Shown: piece by piece, positions 44,571 to 55,050 of the stretch | Layout of the letters: every line of letters begins with the position of its first letter | How positions within the stretch are numbered: position 1 is the first letter of the stretch | Source: Actinoallomurus soli | Lineage (GTDB): Bacteria; Actinomycetota; Actinomycetes; Streptosporangiales; Streptosporangiaceae | Assembly: GCF_024055715.1 (NCBI RefSeq) | Contig: NZ_JAMXMV010000009.1 | Location: 124,001-188,000, forward strand | Direction: 5' to 3' | DNA: 64,000 nucleotides | The notes under the pieces: generated by a model | The model's input: the letters and a program-made list of their open reading frames with translations, nothing else | The model's database searches: none | What the model was told of the DNA's origin: nothing | Position numbers and translations under genes: made by a program

Positions 44571-46135
44571 GACAACGCGGCCTCCTGCTGGGGCCCGGAC
44601 AGCACACCGGTGGCGTGCGCCCGCAGCTCCACCCGCCGTATCTTGCCGGTCGGGGTGGTCGGCAGCGTCTCGACGAAGAGCACCCGGCGCGGCCGCTTGA
44701 ACGACGGCAGCCCCGCCCGGCAGAACTCCACGAGCTCCGCCTCCGTCACCTCGGCCGCCGTGACGACGTAGGCGACCGGCTTCTCCAGGCCGTCGGTGTC
44801 GATGCCGGCCACGACGATGGCCTGGGCGACCGCCGGGTGCGCCAGCAGCCGGGTCTCCACCTCGGCCGGCGACACCCACATGCCGCTGGCCTTCAGCATG
44901 TCGCTCGTACGGCCCTGGCAGGCGTAGTAGCCGTCGGCGTCCCGCACGTACGTGTCGCCGGTGCACAGCCACTCCCCCTGGAAAACCTGCCGGGACGCGG
45001 CGTACCGGGACCAGTACCCGGTCGCGGCCGACTCGCCCCGGACGTACAGGGTGCCGGGCGTGCCCTGGGCGACCTCGCGCCCCTCCTCGTCGAGGATGCG
45101 CAGCTCGTAGCCGGGCACCGCGCGGCCGGTCGTACCGGGCCGTACGGAGCCCTCCGTGTTGGACAGGAAGATGTGCAGCATCTCGGTCATGCCGATGCCG
45201 TCGAGGATGTCGACGCCGAAGTGCCCGGTCCACCGGTGGTAGAGCGCGGCGGGCAGTGGCTCGCCGGCCGACGCCGACAGCCGTACTCCCCCGAGCGCCG
45301 TGGGAGGCAGATCGGCGCGGAGCATGTTGGCGAAGAACGTCGGCCCGGCGAAGAACAGCGTCGCGCCGTACGTGCGGGCGCGGTCGGCGAGCAGGTCCGG
45401 CCGGGACGGCGCGGGTTCCAGGATCGTCGCGGCGCCCGCCCAGAGGGGGAAAAGCAGCGAGTTGCCCAGGCCGTACGCGAAGAACGCCTTGGCCGCCGAC
45501 AGGCACCGGTCGCCGGGACGGATGCCGAGGACCTGGGCGCCGTACGTCTCGCACACGACGCGGACCGAGCCGTGGCGGTGCATCGCGGCTTTGGGCGTGC
45601 CGGTCGTGCCCGACGTGTAGAGCCAGAACGCCGGGGAGTCGGCCGTGGTCGCGGGGGGCGCGCCGTCCGGTTCGGCGGCGGTCAGGTCCGCGAGCGCGTG
45701 CACCGGCAGCGGCACGGTCATCGCGGCGCCTTCCGCGGCGAGGACGCCGGCCAGTTCGGGCGCCGCGGCGGCGGCCTCGGCGGCGACCTCGGTGAACTCC
45801 GGCGTCACCGCCAGCAGCCGCGCCCGCGAGTCGCGCAGCAGCTCGGCGAGCCCGTCGGCGTGCAGCATCGTCGACACCGGCACCGGGATGGCGCCGATCC
45901 GCAGGGCCGCGAGGAACACCGTGACGAAATCCGGCGAGTCGGACATGAACATCAGCACCCGCTGCTCGGGCAGCAGCCCGATCGCGCGCAGCCCCGCGGC
46001 GGTGCGCCGGACGCGTTCGTGCAGCTGAGCGTAGGTCAGCTCGCCGCCCGCGCCGGTCAGCGCCAGGCGGTCGCCGTCCCCTCGCTCCAGGTGGCGGTCG
46101 AGCAGGTAGTGGCAGGCGTTGAAGGGTTCGCTCAT
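44567..46135 (-). CDS. Benzoate-CoA ligase family protein
   Basis: 522 aa. The AMP-binding motif is LYTSGTTGTPKAAMHRHGSV, followed by AKAFFAYGLGNSLLFPLWAG and GIGMTEMLHIFLSN. The C-terminal hinge GRTSDMLKASGMWVSPAEVE and the acyl-transfer lysine in TPTGKIRRVEL are hallmarks of benzoate/4-hydroxybenzoate-CoA ligases. It would form benzoyl-CoA, the substrate of BoxB, encoded 20 bp upstream. The ATG at 46135 is supported by the domain start (FNACHYLLDRHLERGDGDRL). Confidence 0.9.
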   Translation of the reverse strand: MSEPFNACHYLLDRHLERGDGDRLALTGAGGELTYAQLHERVRRTAAGLRAIGLLPEQRVLMFMSDSPDFVTVFLAALRIGAIPVPVSTMLHADGLAELLRDSRARLLAVTPEFTEVAAEAAAAAPELAGVLAAEGAAMTVPLPVHALADLTAAEPDGAPPATTADSPAFWLYTSGTTGTPKAAMHRHGSVRVVCETYGAQVLGIRPGDRCLSAAKAFFAYGLGNSLLFPLWAGAATILEPAPSRPDLLADRARTYGATLFFAGPTFFANMLRADLPPTALGGVRLSASAGEPLPAALYHRWTGHFGVDILDGIGMTEMLHIFLSNTEGSVRPGTTGRAVPGYELRILDEEGREVAQGTPGTLYVRGESAATGYWSRYAASRQVFQGEWLCTGDTYVRDADGYYACQGRTSDMLKASGMWVSPAEVETRLLAHPAVAQAIVVAGIDTDGLEKPVAYVVTAAEVTEAELVEFCRAGLPSFKRPRRVLFVETLPTTPTGKIRRVELRAHATGVLSGPQQEAALS

Positions 46136-46155
46136 GGGCTGCCGTCCTGGGGGCT

Positions 46156-47574
46156 TCAGGCGAGGTGGACGTAGTCGTAGTCGAAGGGCTTGCCGTTGAT
46201 CCCCTGGCGGGGCGGGGCGATCCAGGCTGCGATCTTGCCACGCTCGTAGACCGGGCGCATGAGCGACCGGACGTAGGTCTTGTCGAGGTCGGTGGGCAGC
46301 CACTCGCCCTTGCGCCGGTCCCACTCCTCCTGGGAGACGACCTCGCCGTCGGGGGTGGCCTGGATTCCGGCGAACGCGCCGACCTGCCGGTTGAAGGCGA
46401 CGCTCGGCAGGTGAAGCCGCTGTGGCAGGCCGGCCTCCTCCAGGATGCGGTTCCACCGGTTGACGCCGCTCTGGCAGTCGGCGATGTACTCGCGCCGCAG
46501 GTCGGTGTTGAGGCCGACCAGCGCCGCGACCTCGGTCTGCCCGATCCGGCCGTCGACGACCGCGTCGACCATGATCGAGTCGTCGGTGAGCCGGTGGTCG
46601 TCCTTGCGGCGCTCCTCCGACCAGCGGCCCTTGATCCCGGCGGTGAAGTAGTTCGCGACGTTGGTGGAGGTCTCGGAGCCGAACAGGTCCAGCGACACCG
46701 AGTAGTGGAAGTTCAGGTACTTCTGGATCATGCGCAGCGGGATGCCGCCGTGCCCGACGACGTCGTCGGTGTCGTGCTCCAGCATCAGCTCCACCGTCCG
46801 CCGCACCACCCTGTCGATGCCGGTGGTGCCCACGAACATGTGGTGCGCCTCCTCCTTCAGCATGAACTCGCAGGTCCGCGACAGCGGGTCGAACCCGCTC
46901 TCCTTCAGCGTGCCGAGCTGGTACTTGCCGTCCCGGTCGGTGAAGTAGGTGAACATGAAGAACGACAGCCAGTCCGGCGTCTCCTCGTTGAACGCCCCGA
47001 GGATGCGCGGGGCGTCCTCGCTGCCGGAGTTGCGGTGCAGCAGTTCCTCGGCCTCCTCGCGGCCCTCCCGGCCGAAGTAGGCGTGCAGGAGGTACACCAT
47101 CGCCCACAGGTGGCGGCCCTCCTCGACGTTGACCTGGAACAGGTTCCGCAGGTCGTACAGGCTCGGCGCGGTCGCGCCGAGGTTGCGCTGCTGCTCGACC
47201 GAGGCGGGCTCGGTGTCGCCCTGGATGACGATGAGGCGCTGCAGCTCCGCGCGGTACTCCCCCGGGACCTTCTGCCAGACCGGCTCGCCCTTGTGCTCGC
47301 CGAACGCGATGCGCCGGTCCTGGCGCGGCTCGGCCAGGAAGATGCCCCAGCGGTAGTCGCGCATCGCGACGTGGCCGAAGTGCGCCCAGCCCTCGCGGCC
47401 GACGTTGATCGCGGTGCGCAGGTAGACGTCCTCGGTGGGCAGGGTCGGCCCCATCGACTCCCACCAGGACAGGAAGTTCGGCTGCCAGGACTCCAGGGCC
47501 CGCTGCAGGCGCCGGTCCTCGCGCAGGTCGACGTTGTTGGGGATCTTCTCGCCGTAGTCGGCGGTCGTCGTCAT
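46156..47574 (-). CDS. boxB: Benzoyl-CoA 2,3-epoxidase, diiron subunit BoxB
   Basis: 472 aa, the length of known BoxB. Diiron ligands are visible in VNVEEGRHLWAMVYLLHAYF and FMLKEEAHHMFVGTTGIDRV. It adds one oxygen of O2 across the 2,3 bond of benzoyl-CoA, with electrons from BoxA. No boxA gene is seen in the window, so the reductase must be encoded elsewhere. It follows boxC by 2 bp. Confidence 0.94.
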   Translation of the reverse strand: MTTTADYGEKIPNNVDLREDRRLQRALESWQPNFLSWWESMGPTLPTEDVYLRTAINVGREGWAHFGHVAMRDYRWGIFLAEPRQDRRIAFGEHKGEPVWQKVPGEYRAELQRLIVIQGDTEPASVEQQRNLGATAPSLYDLRNLFQVNVEEGRHLWAMVYLLHAYFGREGREEAEELLHRNSGSEDAPRILGAFNEETPDWLSFFMFTYFTDRDGKYQLGTLKESGFDPLSRTCEFMLKEEAHHMFVGTTGIDRVVRRTVELMLEHDTDDVVGHGGIPLRMIQKYLNFHYSVSLDLFGSETSTNVANYFTAGIKGRWSEERRKDDHRLTDDSIMVDAVVDGRIGQTEVAALVGLNTDLRREYIADCQSGVNRWNRILEEAGLPQRLHLPSVAFNRQVGAFAGIQATPDGEVVSQEEWDRRKGEWLPTDLDKTYVRSLMRPVYERGKIAAWIAPPRQGINGKPFDYDYVHLA

Positions 47575-47576
47575 CG

Positions 47577-49301
<1,725 letters not shown>

Positions 49302-49335
49302 CAGGAGATCCTCCCGCAGAGTTCCAGATTCCAAC

Positions 49336-49363
49336 ACTCTACGGATTAATGGAGGAGCGTCAA
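49336..49363 (-). promoter_or_regulatory. Promoter of the box operon
   Basis: On the minus strand TTGACG (49363-49358) and TAGAGT (49341-49336) are separated by 16 bp. The TSS would be ~28 nt before the boxC ATG. AT-rich spacer ATTAATCCG may hold a regulator site. Confidence 0.65.
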
Positions 49364-49442
49364 GGCTAAGTAGAGCTTTCCGGATGGCCGCCGGCTCGGG
49401 GCTTGTAAGAAGACGATCAAAGGCGTACAACCCTCCTGGACA

Positions 49443-49454
49443 GACAACGTTGTC
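49443..49454 (+). promoter_or_regulatory. LacI-type operator before the GH92 gene
   Basis: GACAACGTTGTC is a perfect 12-bp palindrome with the central CG typical of LacI/CcpA-like binding sites. It lies 23 bp before the start codon. No LacI gene is adjacent. Confidence 0.65.
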
Positions 49455-49477
49455 ATCAGGGAGAGGTAACCCCCCTT

Positions 49478-52400
49478 ATGCCCTCTCGTCATAACCCCTC
49501 ACGACGCCGGTTGCGGGCACTCGCGGTCGTCATCGCGGCCGCCGGGACGCTCACGGCCGGCAGCGGCGCGGCGGCCGGGGCCCTGCCCCTGTCCCCGCCG
49601 GGCAACGCCGCCGGAGACGCGCTCGTGAGCGATCCCGCGTCCCTGGTCGATCCCCTGATCGGCACGGGCTCCGGAGGCGCCACGGTCGGGCAGGTGGACA
49701 CATATCCGGGCGCGACGGCGCCGTTCGGCATGGTGTCCTTCAGCCCCGACACCCCCTCCCGGCCCGACGGCGGGGGCTACAACCACGACGACTCCTCCAC
49801 CACCGGCTTCAGCCTCACCCACATGTCCGGCCCGGGCTGCGGCGCCTTCGGCGACTTCCCGATCCTGCCGACCGTGGGCGCCCTGGAGGACGACCCGGCG
49901 AACACCACGGCGGCGTTCCAGCACGGCGACGAGCACGCCGCGCCGGGCTCGTACTCGGTAGGGCTCAACCCGGGCACGCCCACGGCGGTGCACGCCGACC
50001 TGGCGGCCACGACCCGTACCGGCATCGCCCGGTTCGCCTATCCCAGTACCACCGCGGCGAACGTGCTGTTCAAGATGGGCGCCGCGCAGTCCGGCAACCA
50101 GTCGGCGAGCGTTCAGGTGGTGGGCGACGACACGGTGACGGGCACGGAGACGGCCGGGCAGTTCTGCGGAACGCCGGGCACGTACCCGGTGCACTTCGTC
50201 GCCAGGTTCAGCCGGCCGTTCTCCTCGTACGGCACCTGGCACACCGCGCCCACCGGGGACAACGTCTTCACCCAGCCCACCGGCGACCTGTCCTGGAGCT
50301 ACCACGAGGTGGCGAGCGGCGGAACGACGGCGAGCATCACGCCCGCGCAGACGCCCGACGGGAGCAGCGCGGTCGCCTGGAAGCAGAGCAACGCGCTGGC
50401 CAACACCTGGATCGAGACCACTCCCCCGGCGCTGACCCAGGGCGACACCTACCAGGCCAGCGTCACGCTGCAGGGCAGCGGGAACGTCTACCTCAACTTC
50501 TACAACGGCCGCCAGGACGTCGGCGGCAAGGCCGTGAACCTCACCTCCACCCCGGTGACCCTGACGGTCGACGCCGCGATCCCGACCGGGTCCATCGGCA
50601 GGCCGGTCTTCCAGGTGCGAACGGCGGGCGCCGGCCCGGTCGACCTGCTGGCCTCGGCGGCGTCGCTCCGCAGGGAGGCCGTCGTCAAGACGCCCGGCAG
50701 CACGAAGATGAGCACGCACGGCACCGCTGTGCCACGCGTGCCCGCCGGACCCGACGGCAGGCCGGCCGGAAACACCAGGACACCGGTCGCCCCGCGCGGC
50801 GTCGAGGCGAAGGGCGCGCAGTCGCGCACCCAGGTCGCGGGCACCGAGGGACTGCAGTCCGGCGCCTGGGTCGGCTTCGACACCACGAAGCGGCAGCAGG
50901 TGACGATGAAGGTCGCGCTGTCGTACGTGAGCGAGAAGGACGCCGCCGCCAACCTCGCCGCCGAGAACCCCGGCTGGAACGTCTCCGCGGTCGCCAAGCA
51001 CACGTACCGGCAGTGGAACGACCTGCTCTCCCGCATCCGCGTCGGCGGCGGCACCGCGGCCCAGCGCAAGGAGTTCTACACCGCGCTGTACCACACCATG
51101 CTCGAACCGAGCGTCTTCTCCGACGCCGACGGCGACTACCTCGGCTTCGACGACAAGGTCCACCGGACCGCCCGCGGCACGGCGCAGTACGCGAACTTCT
51201 CGGGTTGGGACATCTACCGCTCCGAGATCCCCCTCCTCGCCGTGGTCGCGCCCGAGCAGACGAGCCAGATGATGACCTCACTGCTCAACGACCAGGCGCA
51301 GGGCGGCTGGCTGCCCAAGTGGGGATTCGCCAACGACTACACCGACGTCATGAACGGTGACGCCGCCGACGCGCTGATCGCCGAGGCGTACGCCATGGGC
51401 GCCCGGCACTTCGACGCCAAGGCCGCGCTGGCCGCCATGGTCAAGGGCGCCACCCAGGTGCCGTCCTCGCCCGCCGAGATGGGCCAGGGCTGGTACGTCG
51501 AGCGGCCCCAGCTGTCCTCCTACCAGTCGCTCGGGTACGTCCCGAACACGACGAAGAGCTCCCTGTCCCCCGAGAACAACGGGGCCTCGGAGACCATCGA
51601 GTACGCCACCGCGGACTTCGGCATCGCCCAGCTCGCCAAGGCGCTCGGGCAGGACTCGACCTACAAGACGTTCCTGCAGCGGTCGCAGAACTGGACGAAC
51701 ATCTTCAACACCGCCACCGGCTACATCCAGCCGCGTGACGGCGACGGCCAGTTCCCGAAGTTCGATCCCACCACGGACGGGATGGGCAACTTCGGGCAGT
51801 CCGGCTTCCAGGAGGGCAACGCCGCCCAGTACACCTGGGCGATCCCGCAGAACATCCACGGCCTGATCACCGCGATGGGCGGCGACCAGGCGGCGATCCA
51901 GCGCCTGGACACCTACTTCCAGCAGCTCAACGCCGGCCCCAACCTGCCGTATGAGTGGGCCGGCAACGAGCCCGCCTTCCTCACCCCGTGGATCTACGGT
52001 TACGCCGGCGCGCCCTACAAGAGCGAGGAGATCGTCCACCGCCTGCTCACGACGGTCTACTCGGACACCCCCGGCGGGGAGCCCGGCAACGACGACCTCG
52101 GCTCCATGAGCTCCTGGTTCGTCTGGTCCAGCCTCGGCATGTACCCGGCGACCCCGGGCACGCCGGTGCTCGCGCTGGGCGCGCCGATCTTCTCCCGGGC
52201 CGAGTTCGACCTGCCCGGAGGGCACCGGCTGAAGCTGACCGCGCCGGGCGCCTCGACGACCACCTACGTGCACGGCGTGTCCGTCAACGGGAAGTCCTGG
52301 GCGCCGGCCTGGCTGTCCGCGTCCCTGCTCACCGGGGCCGACGCCGCCGCGGGCGGGCGGACCACCACCGAGTTGGCGTTCGACCTGACGTCCACCGCCG

Positions 52401-52945
52401 ACACGTCGTGGGGGGCCGCGGTCGCCGACGCGCCGCCGTCCTACCCGGCCGGACCGCTGACGTTCCCGCCGGGTCGCAAGCCGATCATCCTCACCCCGAC
52501 CGGACCCAACCTGCTCGGCAGCGCGTCCACCGGCGAGCTGTCCTGGCAGGGACCGGTGCAGAACGGCGTCGGCTCGGTGCCCGGATCCGTCGCCTCCGCC
52601 ACCACGCCCGAGGGGAAGAGCGCGGTGCACTGGACCGAGACGAACGCCGCGCCCAACACCTGGATCTGGGTCGATCCGGCGTCCGCGCTGCCCGCGGGCC
52701 AGAGTTACCAGGCCTCGGTCACCCTCGAAGGCAAGGGAACGGTGTACCTGGACTTCTGGAACGGGCAGCAGGACCTGACCAGTCAGACCGTGCAACTCAC
52801 CGGCACGCCGCAGACGGTGACCGTCCAGGGCGCGGTCCCGTCGGCGGCGGACACCCACCTCCAGATCCGTACGGGGGACGTCGGCCCGATCGATCTCTAC
52901 GCCAGCGACGCGTCCCTCCAGGTGCTGACGCAGAAGCAGGACTGA
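49478..52945 (+). CDS. Secreted GH92 alpha-mannosidase-like enzyme with two carbohydrate-binding modules
   Basis: 1155 aa. A signal peptide (LAVVIAAAGTLTAGSGAAAG) leads to the GH92 N-terminal beta-sandwich (LIGTGSGGATVGQVDTYPGA). At about residue 265 this domain is interrupted by a ~125-residue module and a Pro-rich linker (to ~455), after which it resumes at SGAWVGFDTT. The catalytic barrel contains GWDIYRSEIPLL, the acid Glu in QEGNAAQYTWAIP, and the base region GNDDLGSMSSWFVWSSLGMY. A second copy of the inserted module ends the protein (from ~1014): YQASVTLQGSGNVYLNFYNG versus YQASVTLEGKGTVYLDFWNG. GH92 enzymes are calcium-dependent alpha-mannosidases; the linkage preference is unknown. 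A LacI-type operator precedes it. Confidence 0.9.
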   Translation: MPSRHNPSRRRLRALAVVIAAAGTLTAGSGAAAGALPLSPPGNAAGDALVSDPASLVDPLIGTGSGGATVGQVDTYPGATAPFGMVSFSPDTPSRPDGGGYNHDDSSTTGFSLTHMSGPGCGAFGDFPILPTVGALEDDPANTTAAFQHGDEHAAPGSYSVGLNPGTPTAVHADLAATTRTGIARFAYPSTTAANVLFKMGAAQSGNQSASVQVVGDDTVTGTETAGQFCGTPGTYPVHFVARFSRPFSSYGTWHTAPTGDNVFTQPTGDLSWSYHEVASGGTTASITPAQTPDGSSAVAWKQSNALANTWIETTPPALTQGDTYQASVTLQGSGNVYLNFYNGRQDVGGKAVNLTSTPVTLTVDAAIPTGSIGRPVFQVRTAGAGPVDLLASAASLRREAVVKTPGSTKMSTHGTAVPRVPAGPDGRPAGNTRTPVAPRGVEAKGAQSRTQVAGTEGLQSGAWVGFDTTKRQQVTMKVALSYVSEKDAAANLAAENPGWNVSAVAKHTYRQWNDLLSRIRVGGGTAAQRKEFYTALYHTMLEPSVFSDADGDYLGFDDKVHRTARGTAQYANFSGWDIYRSEIPLLAVVAPEQTSQMMTSLLNDQAQGGWLPKWGFANDYTDVMNGDAADALIAEAYAMGARHFDAKAALAAMVKGATQVPSSPAEMGQGWYVERPQLSSYQSLGYVPNTTKSSLSPENNGASETIEYATADFGIAQLAKALGQDSTYKTFLQRSQNWTNIFNTATGYIQPRDGDGQFPKFDPTTDGMGNFGQSGFQEGNAAQYTWAIPQNIHGLITAMGGDQAAIQRLDTYFQQLNAGPNLPYEWAGNEPAFLTPWIYGYAGAPYKSEEIVHRLLTTVYSDTPGGEPGNDDLGSMSSWFVWSSLGMYPATPGTPVLALGAPIFSRAEFDLPGGHRLKLTAPGASTTTYVHGVSVNGKSWAPAWLSASLLTGADAAAGGRTTTELAFDLTSTADTSWGAAVADAPPSYPAGPLTFPPGRKPIILTPTGPNLLGSASTGELSWQGPVQNGVGSVPGSVASATTPEGKSAVHWTETNAAPNTWIWVDPASALPAGQSYQASVTLEGKGTVYLDFWNGQQDLTSQTVQLTGTPQTVTVQGAVPSAADTHLQIRTGDVGPIDLYASDASLQVLTQKQD

Positions 52946-52961
52946 CGCACCACCGAGAGCT

Positions 52962-53002
52962 CGCCCGCCGCTTCCCCGGTTCCTGGGGGGAAGCGGCGGG
53001 CG
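52962..53002 (+). terminator. Intrinsic terminator after the GH92 gene
   Basis: CGCCCGCCGCTTCCCC (52962-52977) pairs perfectly with 52987-53002 (16 bp) over a 9-nt loop, 17 nt past the stop. Confidence 0.85.
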
Positions 53003-53067
53003 GCCTGAAAATCGGTGAAAGCCCTGTTGCCCGGTTCCGCGACCCGGCTTAGTTTCGCGATGCGCGT

Positions 53068-53094
53068 CATCGAACGATGTTCGGTATCTCGAAC
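53068..53094 (+). promoter_or_regulatory. Overlapping palindromes before the GH30 gene
   Basis: CATCGAACGATG (53068-53079) and CGAACGATGTTCG (53071-53083) overlap, and CGAAC recurs at 53090-53094. The cluster ends about 20 bp before the start codon and may be a repressor site. Confidence 0.45.
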
Positions 53095-53114
53095 AAGCAG
53101 CCGTGGAGGGCCCT

Positions 53115-54899
53115 ATGTCGCGAACCGCACGCCATATCCGGCTGATGGCCGCCGCGGCCCTCGGCCTCGGTTCGATCTTCGCGATGAGCCACCTGCCGGC
53201 GAACGCCGCGTCGACCGTGGCGATCAACGGCGGCACGACGTACCAGAAGATCGACGGGTTCGGCGTATCGGAGGCGTTCGGCCAGGCCAACTCCATCCGC
53301 AACGCCGCGAGCACGACGCGGCAGCAGGCCCTCGATCTGCTGTTCAGCACGACCAAGGGCGCCGGGTTCAGCATCCTGCGCAGCATCATCCCCTCGGGCA
53401 GCGACTCCATCGAGCCGAAGGCCCCCTCCAGCCCCTCGGCCACCCCGGCCTACGTCTGGAACGGCAACGACGACGCCCAGGATCAGGGGCAGGTGTGGCT
53501 GGCCAAGCAGGCGAAGGGCTACGGCGTCACGAACTTCTACAACGACGCCTGGAGCGCGCCGGGGTTCATGAAGACCAACGGCAGCGACTCGAACGGCGGC
53601 TCGCTGTGCGGCACCCCGGGGGCCTCGTGCGGGTCCGGGGACTGGCGGCAGGCCTACGCGAACTACCTGGTCCAGCACGCGAAGTTCTGGGCCTCGGCCG
53701 GGCTGACCCCCTCCGCGGTCGGCTTCGTGAACGAGCCGACCCTCAGCACGAGCTACTCCAGCATGCTGGTGAATCCGACGCAGGCCGCGAGCTTCCTGTC
53801 GGTCCTCGGTCCCACGATGAAGGCTTCCGGACTGTCCACCAAGGTCGCGTGCTGTGACGCCCTCGGCTTCAACAACCTCCCCGGCTACGTCAGCGCGGTG
53901 CAGGGCAACGCGACCGCGAACGCGGGCGTCGGGCTGTTCACCAGCCACGGCTACTCCGGCGCGCCGACGTCCCCGATCGACACCGGCGGCCGGCCGCTCT
54001 GGGAGTCCGAGTGGTCGATCAACGGGAACACCTGGAACACCGCGTGGGACGACGGCAGCCAAGCCTCCGGGCTGACCTGGGCCCAGCAGATCCACACCGG
54101 CCTGACCCAGGCGAACCTCAACGCGTTCCTGTACTGGTGGGGCGTCAGCTCCACCAGCCACGACAGCTCCCTGATCGGGCTGACCGGCTCGACGCTGACA
54201 CCGTCCAAGCGGTACTACGCGCTGGCCGGATACAGCCGGTTCATCCGCCCCGGCGCGACACGCATCGCGGCCACCACCGGGGACGGCAACCTCAAGGTCT
54301 CCGCCTACAAGAACACCGACGGCTCCGTCGCCCTCGTGGTCCTCAACACCGGCACGAGCAGCACGTCGGCCACGTACACGCTGAGCAACGCGGGCCTGTC
54401 GAGCGGCACCGTGACCCCTTACCTGACCAACGGGAGCAACAGCCTCGCCCCGCAGAGCGCGATCGCCCTGGGCGGAGGCGCGTTCACGGCGACCGTCCCT
54501 GCACGGTCCCTCGTCACCTACCAGATCACCGGCACCGACACCGGCACGCCGTCGCCCACCCCGACGCCGACGCCTCCGGCGGGCGGCTGCAAGGTCGGCG
54601 CGACGGTGAGCGCGTGGAACACCGGGCTGACCGAGGACCTCACGATCACCAATACCGGCACGACGCCCATCGACGGCTGGACGCTGAAGTTCACCCTCCC
54701 CGCCGGGCAGAAGATCACGTCGGGCTGGAACGCGACCTTCACCTCCTCCGGGAGCCAGGTGACCGCCACGAACGCCTCCTACAACGGTTCGCTGGCGCCC
54801 GGTGCGTCCATCGGCATCGGCTTCCAGGCCGACCACACCGGTGACACGGCCGCCCCGACGGCGTTCACCCTCAACGGCTCCTCCTGCGAGGTGGCCTGA
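53115..54899 (+). CDS. Secreted GH30 glycosidase (xylanase-like) with CBM2
   Basis: 594 aa from the ATG at 53115 (GGAGG upstream). The signal peptide ends ...LPANA. The barrel begins TTYQKIDGFGVSEAFGQ and has the two GH30 catalytic glutamates in VGFVNEPT (about E207) and LWESEWS (about E297/E299). DAWSAPGFMKTNGSDSNGG is typical of the GH30 group close to subfamily 7 glucuronoxylanases. The GH30 beta-sandwich follows, then a Pro/Thr linker and a family-2 cellulose-binding module from about residue 490 (GATVSAWNTGLTEDLTITNT, conserved Trp residues, flanking Cys). It should attack xylan held close to cellulose; beta-glucanase activity cannot be excluded. Confidence 0.85.
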   Translation: MSRTARHIRLMAAAALGLGSIFAMSHLPANAASTVAINGGTTYQKIDGFGVSEAFGQANSIRNAASTTRQQALDLLFSTTKGAGFSILRSIIPSGSDSIEPKAPSSPSATPAYVWNGNDDAQDQGQVWLAKQAKGYGVTNFYNDAWSAPGFMKTNGSDSNGGSLCGTPGASCGSGDWRQAYANYLVQHAKFWASAGLTPSAVGFVNEPTLSTSYSSMLVNPTQAASFLSVLGPTMKASGLSTKVACCDALGFNNLPGYVSAVQGNATANAGVGLFTSHGYSGAPTSPIDTGGRPLWESEWSINGNTWNTAWDDGSQASGLTWAQQIHTGLTQANLNAFLYWWGVSSTSHDSSLIGLTGSTLTPSKRYYALAGYSRFIRPGATRIAATTGDGNLKVSAYKNTDGSVALVVLNTGTSSTSATYTLSNAGLSSGTVTPYLTNGSNSLAPQSAIALGGGAFTATVPARSLVTYQITGTDTGTPSPTPTPTPPAGGCKVGATVSAWNTGLTEDLTITNTGTTPIDGWTLKFTLPAGQKITSGWNATFTSSGSQVTATNASYNGSLAPGASIGIGFQADHTGDTAAPTAFTLNGSSCEVA

Positions 54900-55050
54900 T
54901 CGCGCGAACCGCTCTCGGGCGGCCGGCCAGGACGCGTGACACGCTGCGCCGGCGCCGGTCCGATCCGCACACCGTCGCGCATGGCCTGGACCGCCCGGCG
55001 GCGGACCTGCGCGCTCCCCCCACGGTCCGCGCGGCGCAGCAGAACAATCA

